NCBI GenBank assembly: GCA_013398275.1
Contig: VZSE01005864.1
Span: 200,040-264,039 of the forward strand
Source of the DNA: Promerops cafer
Taxonomy: Eukaryota; Chordata; Aves; Passeriformes; Nectariniidae
Reading direction: 5' to 3'
DNA: 64,000 bases
Positions 23,401 through 38,400 of this stretch are shown in pieces. The notes beneath the pieces are model-generated. The model searched no databases. It was not told the DNA's origin and saw only the letters and a program-made list of their open reading frames with translations. The position numbers were made by a program, and so were the translations under genes. How positions within the stretch are numbered: position 1 is the stretch's first letter; each line of letters begins with the position of its first letter.

Positions 23401-26400
23401 TGACTCCTGCTCTGGTGAGGTTTATTTGGTGGGGTTTTGTCCTCTGAGGGTCAAAGCACTTTCTGCTTGGATACAGTCATGGCAGTGCACTGGGTAGAAG
23501 TTGAAGAGTTACTGCTGGAGCAGGGGAAGAACCCAAAAGCTCAGTTGGGAAGGACTGAATTGTTTTTCAAGCAAGGATGCCAACAATTTCCTCTTAATCC
23601 ATCCCATTGGATGGTTCCAAGTCCTCTGGCTAGCTCCAGGGGCACAAATCCCAGCTATTGGAAGAACTGCTGAATTTACTTGTGACATTCCATCCTTTTC
23701 TTCCCCACCCCAGGGGAAATAACCTTTATGTCCATCTCTGCCTCCAGTTTTTTGTAACCAAAATGTTGTTGAGGTGGGGAAATCCACCCATTCAGTAATG
23801 CCTTTAATGATATTGGAAAAGGTAAATAAGTTCACTGGCCTGAAAAAAACCCACTAGCATATTCTGATTTCAATCTTATGGCATAATTTCTATGTGCTAG
23901 ACTGAGGAAGTGAGGTGTGAATTAGAGATAATTTACACTTGTTGGTGGAGCTTTGATGGAAATGCAGACATGCAGGTAAGGATTATACAGATCCTGTTGT
24001 TCAGCTCTCAGGAATTACAGCCTAGCAAGGAAAATGCATTCCTCCTTTTTTCTCTTCCCTTCCTTTATTTGCTGCTAGCATGTCCATGGTTTTCCCATGT
24101 CTGGAGCATCCCTCTGTGGTACCTTTAGTGCCAGGGCATGGTAAGAACAATTAATTCTAGATGTGATCCCAGGAATTGACTTGGAGTGAGTATTGCAGGG
24201 AATCTGTGGCTCTGTGTGTGTGTATAAATACAGATGTGGTGCCATTTAGCACCCAAAAATTTGTTAGTCAAAGAGATCTGCTCCTGTCAGCACGGCAGGC
24301 AGACTGCTCACTTGTAGGAGCTCTTACACCCTGGAAAGCTCTGAGTGACCCACTTTCCTTACAAAGCTGCCATGTGAAGACACTTGTTTTAGTCAGGATT
24401 GGAAAGTTGTTCTCCAGAGGTGCTCAGGAGTTTCCTGAGTTGCTGTTTTGGTTTTCCAGTTAATCATTTTATCTGCTCCAAGCCAGTTCCTGCTCCAGCA
24501 GAACCACTGGCCTTCAGCCCTCGTGTTCCCAGCCTGTTTTTAGCTTGGCATCACAATGGCACATTTTACAACGACTTTAATTGGCCCTTGATAATCCTCA
24601 TTTTGACATCACCCAGAGTGGCTTTATAGATGAACAGAGTCACATTGTAGTGTTGGAATAGTGGCTGTTGGATGATGCCCCAGCTCCAGTGGAGCTGACT
24701 GGAAATTGTGTTTGCAGAGAGCAGCTCCTGCCTCGGGAGCACCCACGCTGACAATGCTGGGTTTGTCCCGGGGTGCTGCTTCTGGGCTCGGGGTCAAAAG
24801 GGCTGCTAAGAACGTGTTTGAAATCCTCTGTTTGCAGATACCACAAGCTGGGAACTGGGTTCAATCCCAACACCTTGGACAAACAGAAGGAGAGGCAAAA
24901 AGGGCTCCCCAAGCAGATCTTCGAGTCTGACGAAGCTCCGGATGGCAACAGCTACCAGGATGAGCAAGTAATGTGCCTTTAAAACCTCGCTGCATAAAAC
25001 CTAATTTATAGTCCTGTTTCAAAGTGCAGTCCTTTGCCCATTATAAGTTGCTTTTAATTTGTTGGCTCTCAGGATGACCTTAAGCGCCGCTCAATGTCGA
25101 TCGACGACACTCCCCGGGGCAGCTGGGCCTGCAGCATCTTCGACCTGAAGAACTCCCTGCCTGATGCCCTCCTCCCAAACCTGCTGGACAGAACCCCAAA
25201 CGAGGAGATTGACCACCACAACGAGGACCAGAGGAAGTCCAGTAGGCATAAGGAGCTTTTTGCACTACACCCAGCACCAGATGAGGTATTTTTGCCTGCG
25301 TGTGGGTGAGACTAAAGAAGTGAAGGGTATGGGGAATGTGAAAGCTGTCAGTCTGCCACGGATTTAAAGGATTTAGGATCACCTGTGTTTAACATGCATG
25401 AGAACTGCAGCTATTTCGTGTTTTTCAGCATATTATCTTGCCCATAGATACTACTTCCTGAGGATTGGGTTTTCCTTCTGGTTATGCAATCCCCAATAAT
25501 GTAAAAACATTAAAGGGATTTAATTTAGCATATTTACAGCTGCTGCTGAATGCACCGTGCTGGGAGGCCTCGGATAAAATTGGTGCTTTGTCTTAGAAGA
25601 AAAAAGTGATAGATGTGTTTGCCTCCTGATTCTGCTGGTGGTTTGTACAGGGGTTGTGTCTCTAATTCCAGGAGGAGCCCATAGAGAGACTCAGTGTCCC
25701 TGAAGTACCCAAAGAACACTTTGGCCAAAGACTCCTGGTGAAGTGTTTGTCCCTGAAGTAAGTACCACTCCAACAGACAGCTGCACTGCAGAAATTCAGA
25801 ATTTAAATCTGCTGCTGTATCCACGTGCATCTGGAATAACTCCACTGCCTTGTTTATTGCCCTGGAAGGGTCATTGCATTGTTTGGTCATAGGCTTCCAG
25901 GTTAATTTTGTAAAGCTTGAGTTACACAGTTGTATCTTCAAGACTTCCTGCAGATTGATGAGACAGGAAATATCCTCCTCCCTTGGCTTTTCTCCCTGTT
26001 GCTTTCCAGCTCTACCTGTTCCATGTCACTGGCACGTGACATGAAGCTTCACCACACTCCTCCAGGGCTCTGAAGTTGGCCACTCACTGGTGTTCATCTC
26101 CCTAACGAGGGAATTTAAGATGAAATTTAAAGATTAGAAATGCTCGAGCCTTAAAAACATAAAGACAACCAAAGATTTGCCAAAGTTTAGGCTCAACAAC
26201 CTTGACTGTGTCCCTTTAAGAGTGAAGACTTTATATACTTAGTAAGCATTAACTGGAGGAATAGAAACCTGTTAAACAAGTTTAATGAAGTGGAGCTCCT
26301 GAATATAGGGTTACCTGCAGCTGGTTCATTGCCTATAACTCTTCTCTAATAACACAAGGTAAAATTTTACTGTTATTCCCTTGGAGAAATAAAGTACAAA

Positions 26401-29400
26401 ACTGATTTTCCACACTGCTGTATTCATCTTCTGTGTCCTCAGTTAGGTCAACCCTTCTTATTAGAGAGCTCCAGTTGCTGCTCATAACTGAGATATATGT
26501 GGGGGACATTTCTCCTGCTCGTAGAGTACTCCAGGACCTAATATAGCCATAGAGATGAACTGATTTTGCAGCCTTTTATGAACTGGAACAACATAATATG
26601 CAGTAGCAGTGCAGCTTTGCCTCCAAAGGAGGGTGTCTTTAGCATAAATAAGTTAGATGCTGGAAATTAATGTTTTCTGCTCTTTAAGCATCTCTTGCTG
26701 ACTGCAAACTTAGAGCAAATCTGCCCAGCTATGTGTTTGCTTGTGTACCTGGGAATCTCTGAGCCTGTGCTCGGGGATGTAATCCAGGATTGTGCCATCT
26801 CAGTGGCACAAAACAAGGACATTCTCCCCAGGGAGAAGGCTCAGATGACCTAAGCAGGGTCATTTCCAGGTTAATCTCAGCTTTGTTGCAAAACTGGAGA
26901 AAACACCTGTTTGGTGGTGTTGTCCCTGTTGGAAGAAGCAGTTCCAGGCTGAAGCTGAGAGCTCTCTGCAAGGGCTGGGTGTGCCAGCGTGGATGGGGCA
27001 TGAATTCTGACAAGAATAGCATTAACCCCCTTCTCACTGTGCTGCAGGGATGGGTTTTGAATGTTTCTAAACCCCTTTAACTGCCCAGGTGTTCTGACAG
27101 CCAGTTCAGCTCTGTGTGGTGGGGCAGTTCTTGTTGGGAGTGTTGGGATTTGCATAAACGCTGGATGACAGTCACTGTGAAAGGCTGGCACCTTTCTAAG
27201 GGAGATTTTGGGATTTTCTGACAGCAGTTAACTGTTGAAAATTGCCAGAATAGGTGTCCCTGAGTGTCCAGAGGCAGGAGCCCTCTGGCCAGTAATGCTG
27301 AGGAGAGCAGCTGGCCATTTGGCTGGGCCAGCACAGGAAATTGGCTTCCCCAGGGAATCAGGGGAGCTGAGTGCTCCAGTTATCCCAGTTATCCCAGTTC
27401 CTCTCCCTTTGAGGAAGCTTTTGGGCTGCTTTGCTTGGCTTGCAGTGGGTTAAAATGGCTTTTAGAAAGTCCAGGGAGCACTGACTTGGTCCTGGTGGGA
27501 GGAACCAGGGCAGGAGTGGGGTGGAAATTGGGAAAGAAGATCCCTTTGGGGCAGGAGCATCCCTTGGCTTGGCTCTGTTCTGACATCTCAGTCCCCATCA
27601 CCCTGGGGGGATCTGGGGACAGGGGTGGTTATTCCTTCTGACAAAATGCAAGTCAACTGATTTTGTGTTTCCTTCTTTCAAGATTTGAAATAGAAATTGA
27701 GCCCATTTTTGCAAGTTTGGCTTTGTATGATGTTAAAGAAAAGAAGAAGGTAGGTTTTTAATTACTTGAGTGTGACATTTCCACTGAAATTTAAAAGCAG
27801 AGTTGGAGGAATTAATTCTGGTGGCCACTTAAAGCTTTAAGAGGGCAGTGGCATAGAGGTTGGAAGAGTGATGAAGGCATTTCATGAACCATCTTGTGTA
27901 TTGTTCTTGGTAAAGCAGTTGAGGTATAACCACTTTCCTGAAAATATTATCTAATATTTGAGTGCCTGAAATCAGAGCAAATAAATATAAATATAAATAT
28001 AAATATAAATATATAAATATAAATATAGGTATAAAAATNNNNNNNNNNNNNNTAAATAATATATATATAATATATATATAGAGAGAGAGAGTCCAGTTTT
28101 GGCTTTCAAAAGTCTCTTCCCCAGAGAGAACTTAGGTAACTGAAACCTTCTATTTAGATTAGGTTTTTATGACTTTCTTAATCTCCTTTTGGTGATTCAG
28201 CATGGCATGGGTCCAAGCAACACTTCAGTAATGCACGAGAAAGTCACGCATGCTAAAATTGCTAAAATCAAAACAAAACTGAGGAGTCTTTTCAAGATCT
28301 AAGTTATAGGAAATGCAAAATACATTTATTCGCCTATTTATGTTCTGTATTTAATATTTAAAGAGTCTCTTAGTTTTCCTTATTCAAGATATTAGCAGTA
28401 GTGGAGAGAAAAATGTTAAAAATATGCATTTTGACATTTATCTCTTTAAGGCTTGAATTTAATGCATTGAGATTTAAGTTATGTAGATGAGAGTATGTGG
28501 AATATTATGTGAACTTTGTTTAATATTTAAATCACATTTCATAAGCCAGTTTTATCATCTCATTACTCCCTTTTTTTTTGGCTGTAATGTAGTAAGTTCT
28601 TTAGTGACCTCTGGTGTTGGTAACCTGCTCACATCTTTTTTGGCTCTGAAGCTTTGCAGTCAAGGATTTGGTGTTTCAGGGTAGAAAGCTTTCAAGGGGT
28701 GTTATTTTTCTCTTTTTTTGTTTCTATTATGATATTTTGGTGTTTTCTGTTCAGCTAACAGTGGTAATTCCTAAACCCATGATGGTTAGGAATGGTTAGT
28801 TCCACCTTAGAGGAGCTGGAGGAAATTTTATGGGCAGTTTGTGGTGTTTCCTCCATTTCCTTTCTCACTGTCCTGCCTTGATTTCTTAATCAAAAAGGCT
28901 TTTTTTTTTTTTTTTCCTTTTCATACATGGTTTGACACGAGGAGTTTTTAACGTGTATTTTAAAACAATTTTAGATTGTTCATGAAGAATTTATGAGGAA
29001 AAAAAAAAATAGTTACAATTAATGCTTGAAACTACCCAATTTCTTCCTTAGATTTCAGAGAATTTCTACTTTGATTTAAACTCTGAGCAAATGAAGGGAA
29101 TGCTTCGGCCTCATGTCCCCCCTGCTGCTATTTCCACCCTGGCCAGATCTGCCATCTTCTCTATCACCTACCCATCCCAAGATGTCTTTCTAGTAATAAA
29201 GGTAAGAAATGCCAGGGAAATTGAAATTATTGTGGTCTCTCAGGTTTTATTTAAAATAAAATAGAAATTCTTTTCTCAAAAGTGTAAACAGTGCTGCTTT
29301 TTTTCAAGTATTCTCACTTTGTAACAACCAGTTCAGTGCACTGAAACTGGAAAGAGCACAAAGGTTTGCTTGATGATATAAATCAGTTTTCTGGGGCTTG

Positions 29401-32400
29401 ACCTTGGTTTTCATATAAAACAAAGTGCTGACTCCTTAAAATGACAGAAAAGTCAGTGATTTAAAAATATCCATTGATCTGAATCTCAATTCAAAAAGGA
29501 TACACGCCCCTCAGCCAGATTTTCAGATGTATTTAAGGGCTGGAATTGCTAAGAGAGTGAGATCCATAACTGAAATAAAATGCAACATTGGTCACTCCTG
29601 GGATAAAGTACACAGAGATAAAAGTTATTCTCTGTTCTCTCCTTTGATTCAATGAGTGCACAGATGTTGCTCGTTCAGGTTGGTGTTTGAGTCAAGATTT
29701 TTGGCTGGGCTCTGGATAAAAATCATCCTGTGGTCAAAGGGGGAGTTCAAGATGCATTTTCAGTTCACAGGCAGTGTGAAAGTTCTGCAGGAAATGCTTC
29801 TTACACAAGGACTCACCAGGCTTCAGCTCTTGTTAAAGAATTTTTTGCTTCCTTGTGCTTGTTCAGTTTATTAATCCTTGCTGGATACATGTCCTTATAA
29901 TGGTTCATTTTCCCTTCTCAGCTGGAAAAAGTTTTACAGCAGGGAGATATTGGGGAGTGTGCAGAGCCTTATATGATTTTTAAAGAATCTGATGCAGCAA
30001 AGGTAAGATTTTTTTTTTTGGTGTTTTGATAAAAAATGAAATGTATTTTCTTTTACCTTGGACGGTTGATACTGTTCCTGTCTTTAAGAGGATCCATTTT
30101 TAATTAAGAACCTAATCTCATTCTAAAGGCCAAAAAAGAGCCAAAGACCTTTGAGTCTTGATGCCTTATTGGGGTGGAGTAGTTAAAGGTCAGCAGGTTT
30201 TGTGGCTGGCTGGGGAGATTTGTGGCTCCCATCAAACTCAGTCATCTGTGATTCCCTGTCCCAAAGGATCAGCTGGGTCAAGGGAAGGCAGCCTTTGATG
30301 GGAATTTGCAGTAAAAATTTCAACTTTTCCACTGCTTTTGCAGCTTTAACCCCATCACTTCTGTCTCATTCTGAAAGAACCTCAAAAATGGTTTCTAATT
30401 TCGTGTGCAGTCGGGTTGAGCCAGGTGGAGATCTGAGGGTAATAATGAGGGCTGGCTGAAGGGCAGAGCAGAGGTTCCAGCCCTTCTTGTGATCCCAGCC
30501 TCTCCATTTCTCAAAAGCTTGGATGATTTGTTAATTTTAATCAACCTCTTAATAAAATATTTCCTCCCTAAAGCTCTAAAAATTGCTCTTTAATATGCAG
30601 AGCTGTGGAAAAATCCTCTTTTATTTCCTTTTTTCCTTTACAAAATGAGTGTGATACTACTTACTTGAGGAATGTTTTGAGTTTCCCACACAACTCCAGA
30701 TGATCTGAGCACCTGCTGCATAAAATCACATTAGGAAAGGCCCTTTCAGACTTCACAGGGGAAAATTAAGATTTTCTTGAAGGAACAGTGGGCAGATGAG
30801 CTCACTGGGGTTTGACAGGCTGTTCAGGAGGGTTGGGAACATAAAAGACTGTTCTGACTGTCCTCTGGTGGCCTCTTTTGGGAAGCAGAAGCTGAATTTT
30901 CCCAACACTTGGTGATGCTCCTCTGGAAGGTGCTACCGAAACACAATCACAGGAGGTTAGAAGAGGCACCATCATTCCTCAGTGATTTTGCTAAATGAAC
31001 CTCTGATCCTCCTCCTCTCCTTTTAACCTCTTGGACTGAATGTTTTCTTCACAGAACAAGGAGAAGTTGGAAAAACTGAAAGGCCAGGCAGAGCAGTTTT
31101 GCCAAAGACTGGGGAAGTACCGGATGCCCTTTGCCTGGACAGCCATTCACCTCATGAACATCGTGAGCAGTGCTGGCAGCTTGGAAAGAGATTCCACAGA
31201 AGTTGAAGTTGGCACAGGAGGTACAGGACTTGGCATCTGCAGGAGGGAATGTGGGCAAACCCTGAGGTTTTGATTCATATCCTGGAGCTGCTGTTGCTCC
31301 TTTGGTTGCTTTCTTCCCCCTGCCCTGATGGTCTGGGGTCATGGTTGGACTAAAACAGAAGAGTCCATGATAACAATGGATTTATCTTTCAAGGATTTTA
31401 CAAGCAAACCATCTGTTATATTATTTAAAACCAGGCTTGTGAGACTGAGGGAGCATTACAGGCCAGTGAACATTTTCCAAAGGAGTGGATTAATCTTTGT
31501 GAGCCACACAGCTCATCCGAAACTGCTCTTCAGCATCCCCAAAACTGCCAACTTCATCATCTTTCCGAGCAAGGGAAATACATAAATCTCAGCATGATAA
31601 AGACTTTGATAACAGCAGGAAGGCACTGGGGTGAGGTGGCTGGGAGGGGAGCAGCAGTCAGCTGTGCTCTGCAGCCTCCCGGTGCCTCTGGTGCCTGAGC
31701 ATAGCCACCTCTTCTGTCACCTCACTGCATCATTCCCTGTCCTCCTGTGAAAACAATCCTGCTTGGAACAAAAGTAAGCTCTTGGACTGTAGTTTTCCTG
31801 CTCTGTTTTCTAATTCCTTTCCTTTTCCCTGTTGTCTTGCAGAACGGAAGGGGTCGTGGTCGGAGAGGCGGAATTCCAGCATCGTCGGGAGGCGTTCCCT
31901 GGAGAGGACCACGAGTGGGGACGAGGCTTGCAACCTGAGCAGCTTCAGGCCAGCCACCCTGACAGTGACCAACTTCTTCAAACAGGTATGGCAGGAAGAT
32001 GCCTCACCTGGGATTGTTCCTTGGGCAGAAGGATTGGATCGTGTGAGCTCACCGAGCGATGTGTGGTGCCTTTGATTCCCCAGTCGCAGGGAGTCTTGGA
32101 GCAGCATTCAGTGGGTTTGTTATGTTATGTATCAATTTTCATGGAATAACAGACTGGTTTGGGTTGGGAGGGAGCTCAGAGCCCATCCAGTGCCACCCCT
32201 GCCATGGCAGGGACACCTCCCACAGTCCCAGGCTGCTCCAGCCTGGCCTTGGGCACTGCCAGGGATGCAGGGGCAGCCCCAGCTGCTCTGGGCACCCTGT
32301 GCCAGGGCCTCACACCCTCCCAGGGAACAGTTCCTCCCTAATATCTAATCTAAACCTCCTCTTAAGTTATAATTACATAATATTATATAATAATTAATTC

Positions 32401-35400
32401 TGGTAGTAGTGAATCCAGTTCCTCGGAGTGATTTAAGGTTGACATCAGTTCCCTGGGCACATCCAGGGATCCCTGAGGAAAACAAAGCATTCTGCTCCTG
32501 ATGCTGCTTTGCTGAGTGGCAGCCCCTCTTAACCAAACCTTGGGATTTTCCTGAGGAGTGGAAAACGTGAGAAAAGGGAACAAATTTTTTAGTTAAGCTT
32601 AGCAAAAAGGAAAGAGCTGAAAATTTTCTAGGATTTGCTTAATGTCACATATAGTTAAGGAAAATCTGGTCACTTATTTAGTAATGATTTACAAAAGCAT
32701 GTATTTATTTACTTTGTTGAGGTTATTTTTACTTTGAAGCAGCTCATTTTATTTAATTTGTCCTTTAAAAACTGCCAAACATTAATTTAAGATTTTAAAT
32801 TTCTGATTCTTTATCATCTTCCTTTTCTCCTGTTAAGTATAATTAGTTGAACACTACCCAGTGTTTTTCTCCTTCCATTTGCTTATTTTTTTTTCTTTTT
32901 TATGTTGTGATTTTTTACCTTTAAAATCAGATATCTTCTGCTTTTGGGTGGCAGAGTCCCATTTTCTGTAATATTTACAAAATTAGCAAAACTCTGAGCT
33001 GTTAGAATGGGCACAAGGAGGACTGACCACAGACTCCTTGCACTTCCTACTTTTCCTGAAAAATAAGGCTGTTCTGGGCTCATCCCAAAGGAAGGGCAGA
33101 GGAGAAGGAATGAGGATCACCTCCTGAATGACAGATACTTTTTCAAACCATTACACTTGCTAAAAAATGGGTATTTTTGGGAAATCTTTTAGCAGCCATT
33201 TCCAGTTTGGAAAAAGATAATATTGATGGGGAGAGAAAAGGCTTTCAATTAAAAGTTCCTGCAGCTGTCAGGATGATTAATAAGGGACGAAGGAAGGGGA
33301 AAGGATGGAGACATGAAGTGTAATTTAACACATTAATGTTAACACCTTGTTCTGGGAAGGGACAGTGGGATGTCAGAGGGAAGAGCCTGTGGGGTGGGAG
33401 GGTTTGTTCACTCTCTGGCAGCCCTGGAGGGTTGTTTGGGTAAGCAAATCTTGCACCCTGAGCAGGAGGGGGATCGCCTGAGCGATGAGGACCTGTACAA
33501 GTTCCTGGCTGACATGAGACGTCCCTCGTCGGTGCTGCGCAGGCTCAGACCCATCACAGGTATCCAGCCAGCCCTTCTGGGCTCCACACTTCAGGGATTT
33601 GGTTAGTTCCTCCCCCAGGCACCCCTGAAATCCTTGAGAGCAATCCCTGCACAGCAGGAGCACTGAGGGTGTTCTGGGGCAGGTTTGTCACTGGCACACT
33701 GAGGCTGCTTCTGGGAGGGGAGGATGCAAACCCCAAAGGCCCAAACCCAGGAACCTCTGTTTCCCACTCTCTGTCCCAAAGGAGATCCCTCTCCTGGCTC
33801 CCACTCCTGGTTAATAGGAAGGCTCCACCTCTGTTTGAGAAAGGGGAGTAGAAAACCCCTGGCACACCTCAGTGAAGCTGCTCCCTGACCTGTGCTATTC
33901 CTGACAGTATTTACTTAACCTGCTCTTAAAACTCTCCAGGGACAGCAATCCTGCCTCTTCCTTGGATCATCCCCCCAGCTCTCAGCTGGCCTTGCAGCCA
34001 GCTTAGGTTTTAAGAAAACTTTGCAAAATTATCTTACTGCCAATTAATGTGAATCTGCTCTGCCATGGCCTCAGGCAGTGACCACGACCTTCCAAGAAAT
34101 TCATGTTGTGATCAGTTCACCAGTTCACCTCTGTTTTGTAGCCTGACCAATCTCAGGGTTTTCCAGCCTTTCCTGTGATGGAGTTTTGTTTGTAACAACA
34201 GCTGGGCCTCACAGGAGCATTATCTGGACTGCAATTCCCCAGTCTTCCTGTGAAAAAAGCATCTGTGCCTTGTTAAGGTGCATATTTCCTGTTGGTTCTT
34301 ATTGTCTGGTCCCCCAGTTGCCTTGGATATCAGTTGGATCCACTGATACTTGTTAACAAATCCACTTTGGCTGTAATTTATCATTTGTTGATTCATTAAA
34401 TTCATATATACAACATCAATGAATATATAGGATATTAACTTGAAGAAACAAAGCACAATTATGCTTTAAAAAATTAATTTCTATTTATTAATAATTAAAA
34501 TCCCTTTCTTCTTGCAGCTCAGTTGAAGATAGACATATCTCCAGCTCCAGAGAACCCCCACTACTGCCTAACCCCAGAGCTGCTGCAGGTCAAGCTTTAC
34601 CCAGACAGCAGAGTCAGACCTACAAGAGAAATCCTGGAGTTCCCTGCCAGGGATGTCTACGTCCCAAACACCACATACAGGTCAGAGTTCTGAAACCCAT
34701 TTCACTGTTCAGGGCCTGAGACAGGCGAGTGTAGAAATTCCTCCCTTATCAGCGGGGTTGTTGCAAAATTTGGTTTATGGACAGAGGTGCTGTGCCAGAG
34801 GCATGGGAAGGGTTCAGGCTGACACAGCAGAAAAGGCTCAGCTGGGGGGGGACAAACAGGTTTGCATCAAACTTGGCTGTGAATAAGAGCATGGGAGAGG
34901 TTTCTCCATTGCCCAGAATTTGGTTCAATTGTTTTCAGTTTTATGTAGCGTTTTTCCTTTGCTGAAGTCACCATTCTCCTACTGGTTTTCTTAATTTATG
35001 TCACTTTCATGACTTTTTTTTCTTTAAAATGAGGGATAGAAATAGAGAAAATGCATAATCCCTTTGTTCATATTTCCATTTTGATTTCCAAGCAATTTCT
35101 TTGTTTATAATACTTGACCAAAAAATCTTCTGAAGCCCTGAGAAATAGGAAATTTTTCTAAATATCTTGGGGAACAATAACCTTTCTATCACAAAACCCA
35201 GGTTAGGACCAGATTTCTTTTCATTATGTACCATTATTAATTTAAAGCTTTTTCACAATACCTTTGAAGACACTACATGGCTGATTGGAATTGTCTTCAT
35301 CAGCTGAGTAATTTCACCAACTTAGCAAATCCTTTATTTAAATTTAGATACAAACCAGGTTTTTATAAATCAAAGCTTACAAGAAGGGTTTAGTCAAGTT

Positions 35401-38400
35401 TCATATCCTGTATTTTGAAAAGTCTCAGCCATTTATTTATTTGTCTATTTATTTATTGGACAGGTAATTTAACATTACAGTAAACTAGTACAAATAAGCA
35501 ACACTGCATGATCTCATCTCTGTTACAAACCCACGAGAAGTAAAAGGATGTTTTTTTGCAGCATTTCTGTAATTAACACATTCTATTCACGGGGTTTCAC
35601 TCTGACAAATTACAACCAAAACCAATTCCTGTGTGATTGCAAGTGCTGAGATAAAAAATCCACACTGTACAAGGGTTGGGGAAGATAAACAAGTCAATAT
35701 GACTCAGGGGAACTGCAGGACTGGGGGCTTTGTCAGTCAGCACTTCCAGGGCCAGCCCAAGGCTGGCACTCAGTGTTCTGCAGCTGAAGTTCAACACGTG
35801 GGTGTCCCCAGGGCTGGACCAGCCCTGTCCCGTGGGTTGTGCCTACTGGGTTTGTGGGTTGGCACCTTGACCCCATTGGAGCAGCCGTTCCCTAAGTGAA
35901 AGGTGTTTTGCTGTGTGCTCACTTGGTTGTTTATTCAATTCCTTAGCTGGTTGGACTGAAAGGTCACAAAGGCTTGGCTTGGATTCATTCCAGGTGAGGA
36001 GAGCAGATCTCTTCCTCCTTTCAGTGAGTTTGAAGGTTGGCTCTTCACTTGCAGTGAGCAGCCCCAGTTGTGCAGGTGCTGTGCAGAGGAGCAGGACTGC
36101 TCTGGCTCCCTGTGTGTGCACACCTGCAGCTGTGTGAGCACAGTGCTCCTGAGAGGATGGACTGGCCCCAGCTACACTCCTGGAAAATTGTCTGGAAATA
36201 CCCACAGCCCTAAAACAAGGAATTACCCATCTTTCATGTGCTCCTAAAACATTCCACAGCAAAACCACAAACCAAACATTCAATTAGTTACTTCAAGAAA
36301 CAAAATTTCTTTTTTTTCCCCTAAATGTTTTCCGTAGGGGTTTGCCAGCCCTTTGTTCCCAGAAAACACTTTTTGTTTTCCCTACTGCACAACCCAGAAA
36401 GGAATGCACAGCCTGAAAACCCATTCCCCCAAACAATATTATCCAATATGTGACAGGTTGGCTCCTAGGCACTACAATTTCATCCTGGGGAGGGAAGAGC
36501 TCCACAAAAAGTTGCAGCATCTTGACATTGGGGCTTGAGGGAATGACAATACTCACCAAACGTTTTGTAAGACCATCTCAGATGCCTCAGGTTTATGTTT
36601 TGGAGAAATTCCATGCAGGGCATGGACTGGGACATGGCATCTGTTGGTAAACACAGCATCAAGTCCTTTGGTGTGGTAAAGTCCAGTGTGTTTGTTCTGA
36701 GTTTAAATGCAGCAGGTTGAGCACTCAGTCAAAGCTCTTTAAGTCTGTTGGGTGGATCATTATTTTGGTTGACTTGAGCAGGTAGTATCTTCCTTTCTTA
36801 GGCTTCCAGTATAAACCTTTTCCTTTGTCCAGCCTTCCCCTGGACCTTGGCATGACGTATTTCCCGTTCAGGTTGGTTTCCTCACACTCGCTGTGCCACC
36901 AGCCTCCTGAGGAGCAAGGTGGGAATGTCAGACACTGTCTGTGCTCTGTGCCAGAGTAAACAGCTCCTCTTTGCAACATAAATCCGCTTTAGACCCTAAA
37001 TTCCAGCTGAATTGGCATTTACCCAGGATTCCCAAATCACTGAATTGTTTGGGTTGGGAAAGTCCTATAAAGTCACTGAGTGCAACCATTCCCCACCACT
37101 CACCCATGTCCCCAAATGCCACATCTGCCAGGATTTTACATCCCTCCAGGCATGGGGACTCCACCACCCTGGGCAACTGTGCCAGGGCTGGACAACTCTT
37201 TCCATGAAGAATTTTTCCTTCTAATCAATTTAAATCTCCTCTGGTGTAACTTGAGGCCGTTCTCTCTGCTCCTGTCCCTGTTCCCTGGAGCACAGCCCGA
37301 CCCCCCCGGCTGTCCCCTCCTGGCAGGGAGTTGTGCAGAGCCACAAGGGCCCCCCTGAGCCTCCTTTTCTCCAGGCTGAGCCCCTCCCCAGCTCCCTCAG
37401 CCTCTCCTGGGGCTCCAGAGCCTTCCCAGCTCTGTTCCCTTCTCTGGACATGCTCCAGCCCCTCCATGTCCTTGTTCTGAGGGGCCCTTCCCTGGACAGG
37501 AGATGACCATTCCCTTGGCATTCTTTCAGGCATCCACAATCTTCAAGGATGCCTAGGATGATGTAGAAAGTGTTTGTTGCATGAAGCAGGTGGCTGGAGG
37601 ATAATTTTGTATCCTGTGGTTTAATCATTTAAGTACTTTTTCAGTTGTTTGCTTTCTGCTATAAACTGGCAAACATAAAGGCTTTGTAAATCAGAGAATT
37701 AAGAACCCTTTAACCAAATTATCTCCAAGGAGAAATGGCCTCAGCCTTGCATATTTTGCTCTTTTGAGAGTGATTGTATTGTGTATATAAGACAAGCAGC
37801 TAAAATCTGCCTTTGAATGGAAACTCACTCATTATTAACTTTTGGCTTGTAGCCTAAATGCAGTTAGAAGTCAATTCATCTTTGGGTTTTTTGCAAAAAG
37901 GGATCAAACAATCCAGCCTGGGGCTGCCACACCAGGCCAGGCATCAGAGGAGGGACAGCCCTTGCTTCAGAGATTGGAATCTCATTCAGATTTAATCCTA
38001 GGGGTTATTTCAACCTGTGCTGCCCGTTCCGTTTCTGGTGTTGGTTGTTTGCACAGGAGGGCAGGATTAGATGGGATATTGGGAAGAAATTCTTCCCTGT
38101 GAGGGTGGTGAGGGGCTGGCAGAGGTTGTTGGAGAGACTGTGGATTCCCCATCCCTGGAAGTGTCCAAGGCCAGGCTGGACGGGGCTTGGAGCAGCCTGG
38201 GCTAGTGGAGGCGCCAGGGGTGAAACGGGCTGAGCTTTAAGCTCCAAGCCAAGCCAAACCCTCCCGTGATGCAGTGATCATGGAGCAGAGGAGTTCCATG
38301 CCCCCTTTGGGACCATACCTAGGTGGCTCTCGGGGCAGCTGGACAGGCCGGCCGCGCCCCCAGCCCGGTCCGCGGTGGAGAAGCGCAGCTCCGCGTGCTC

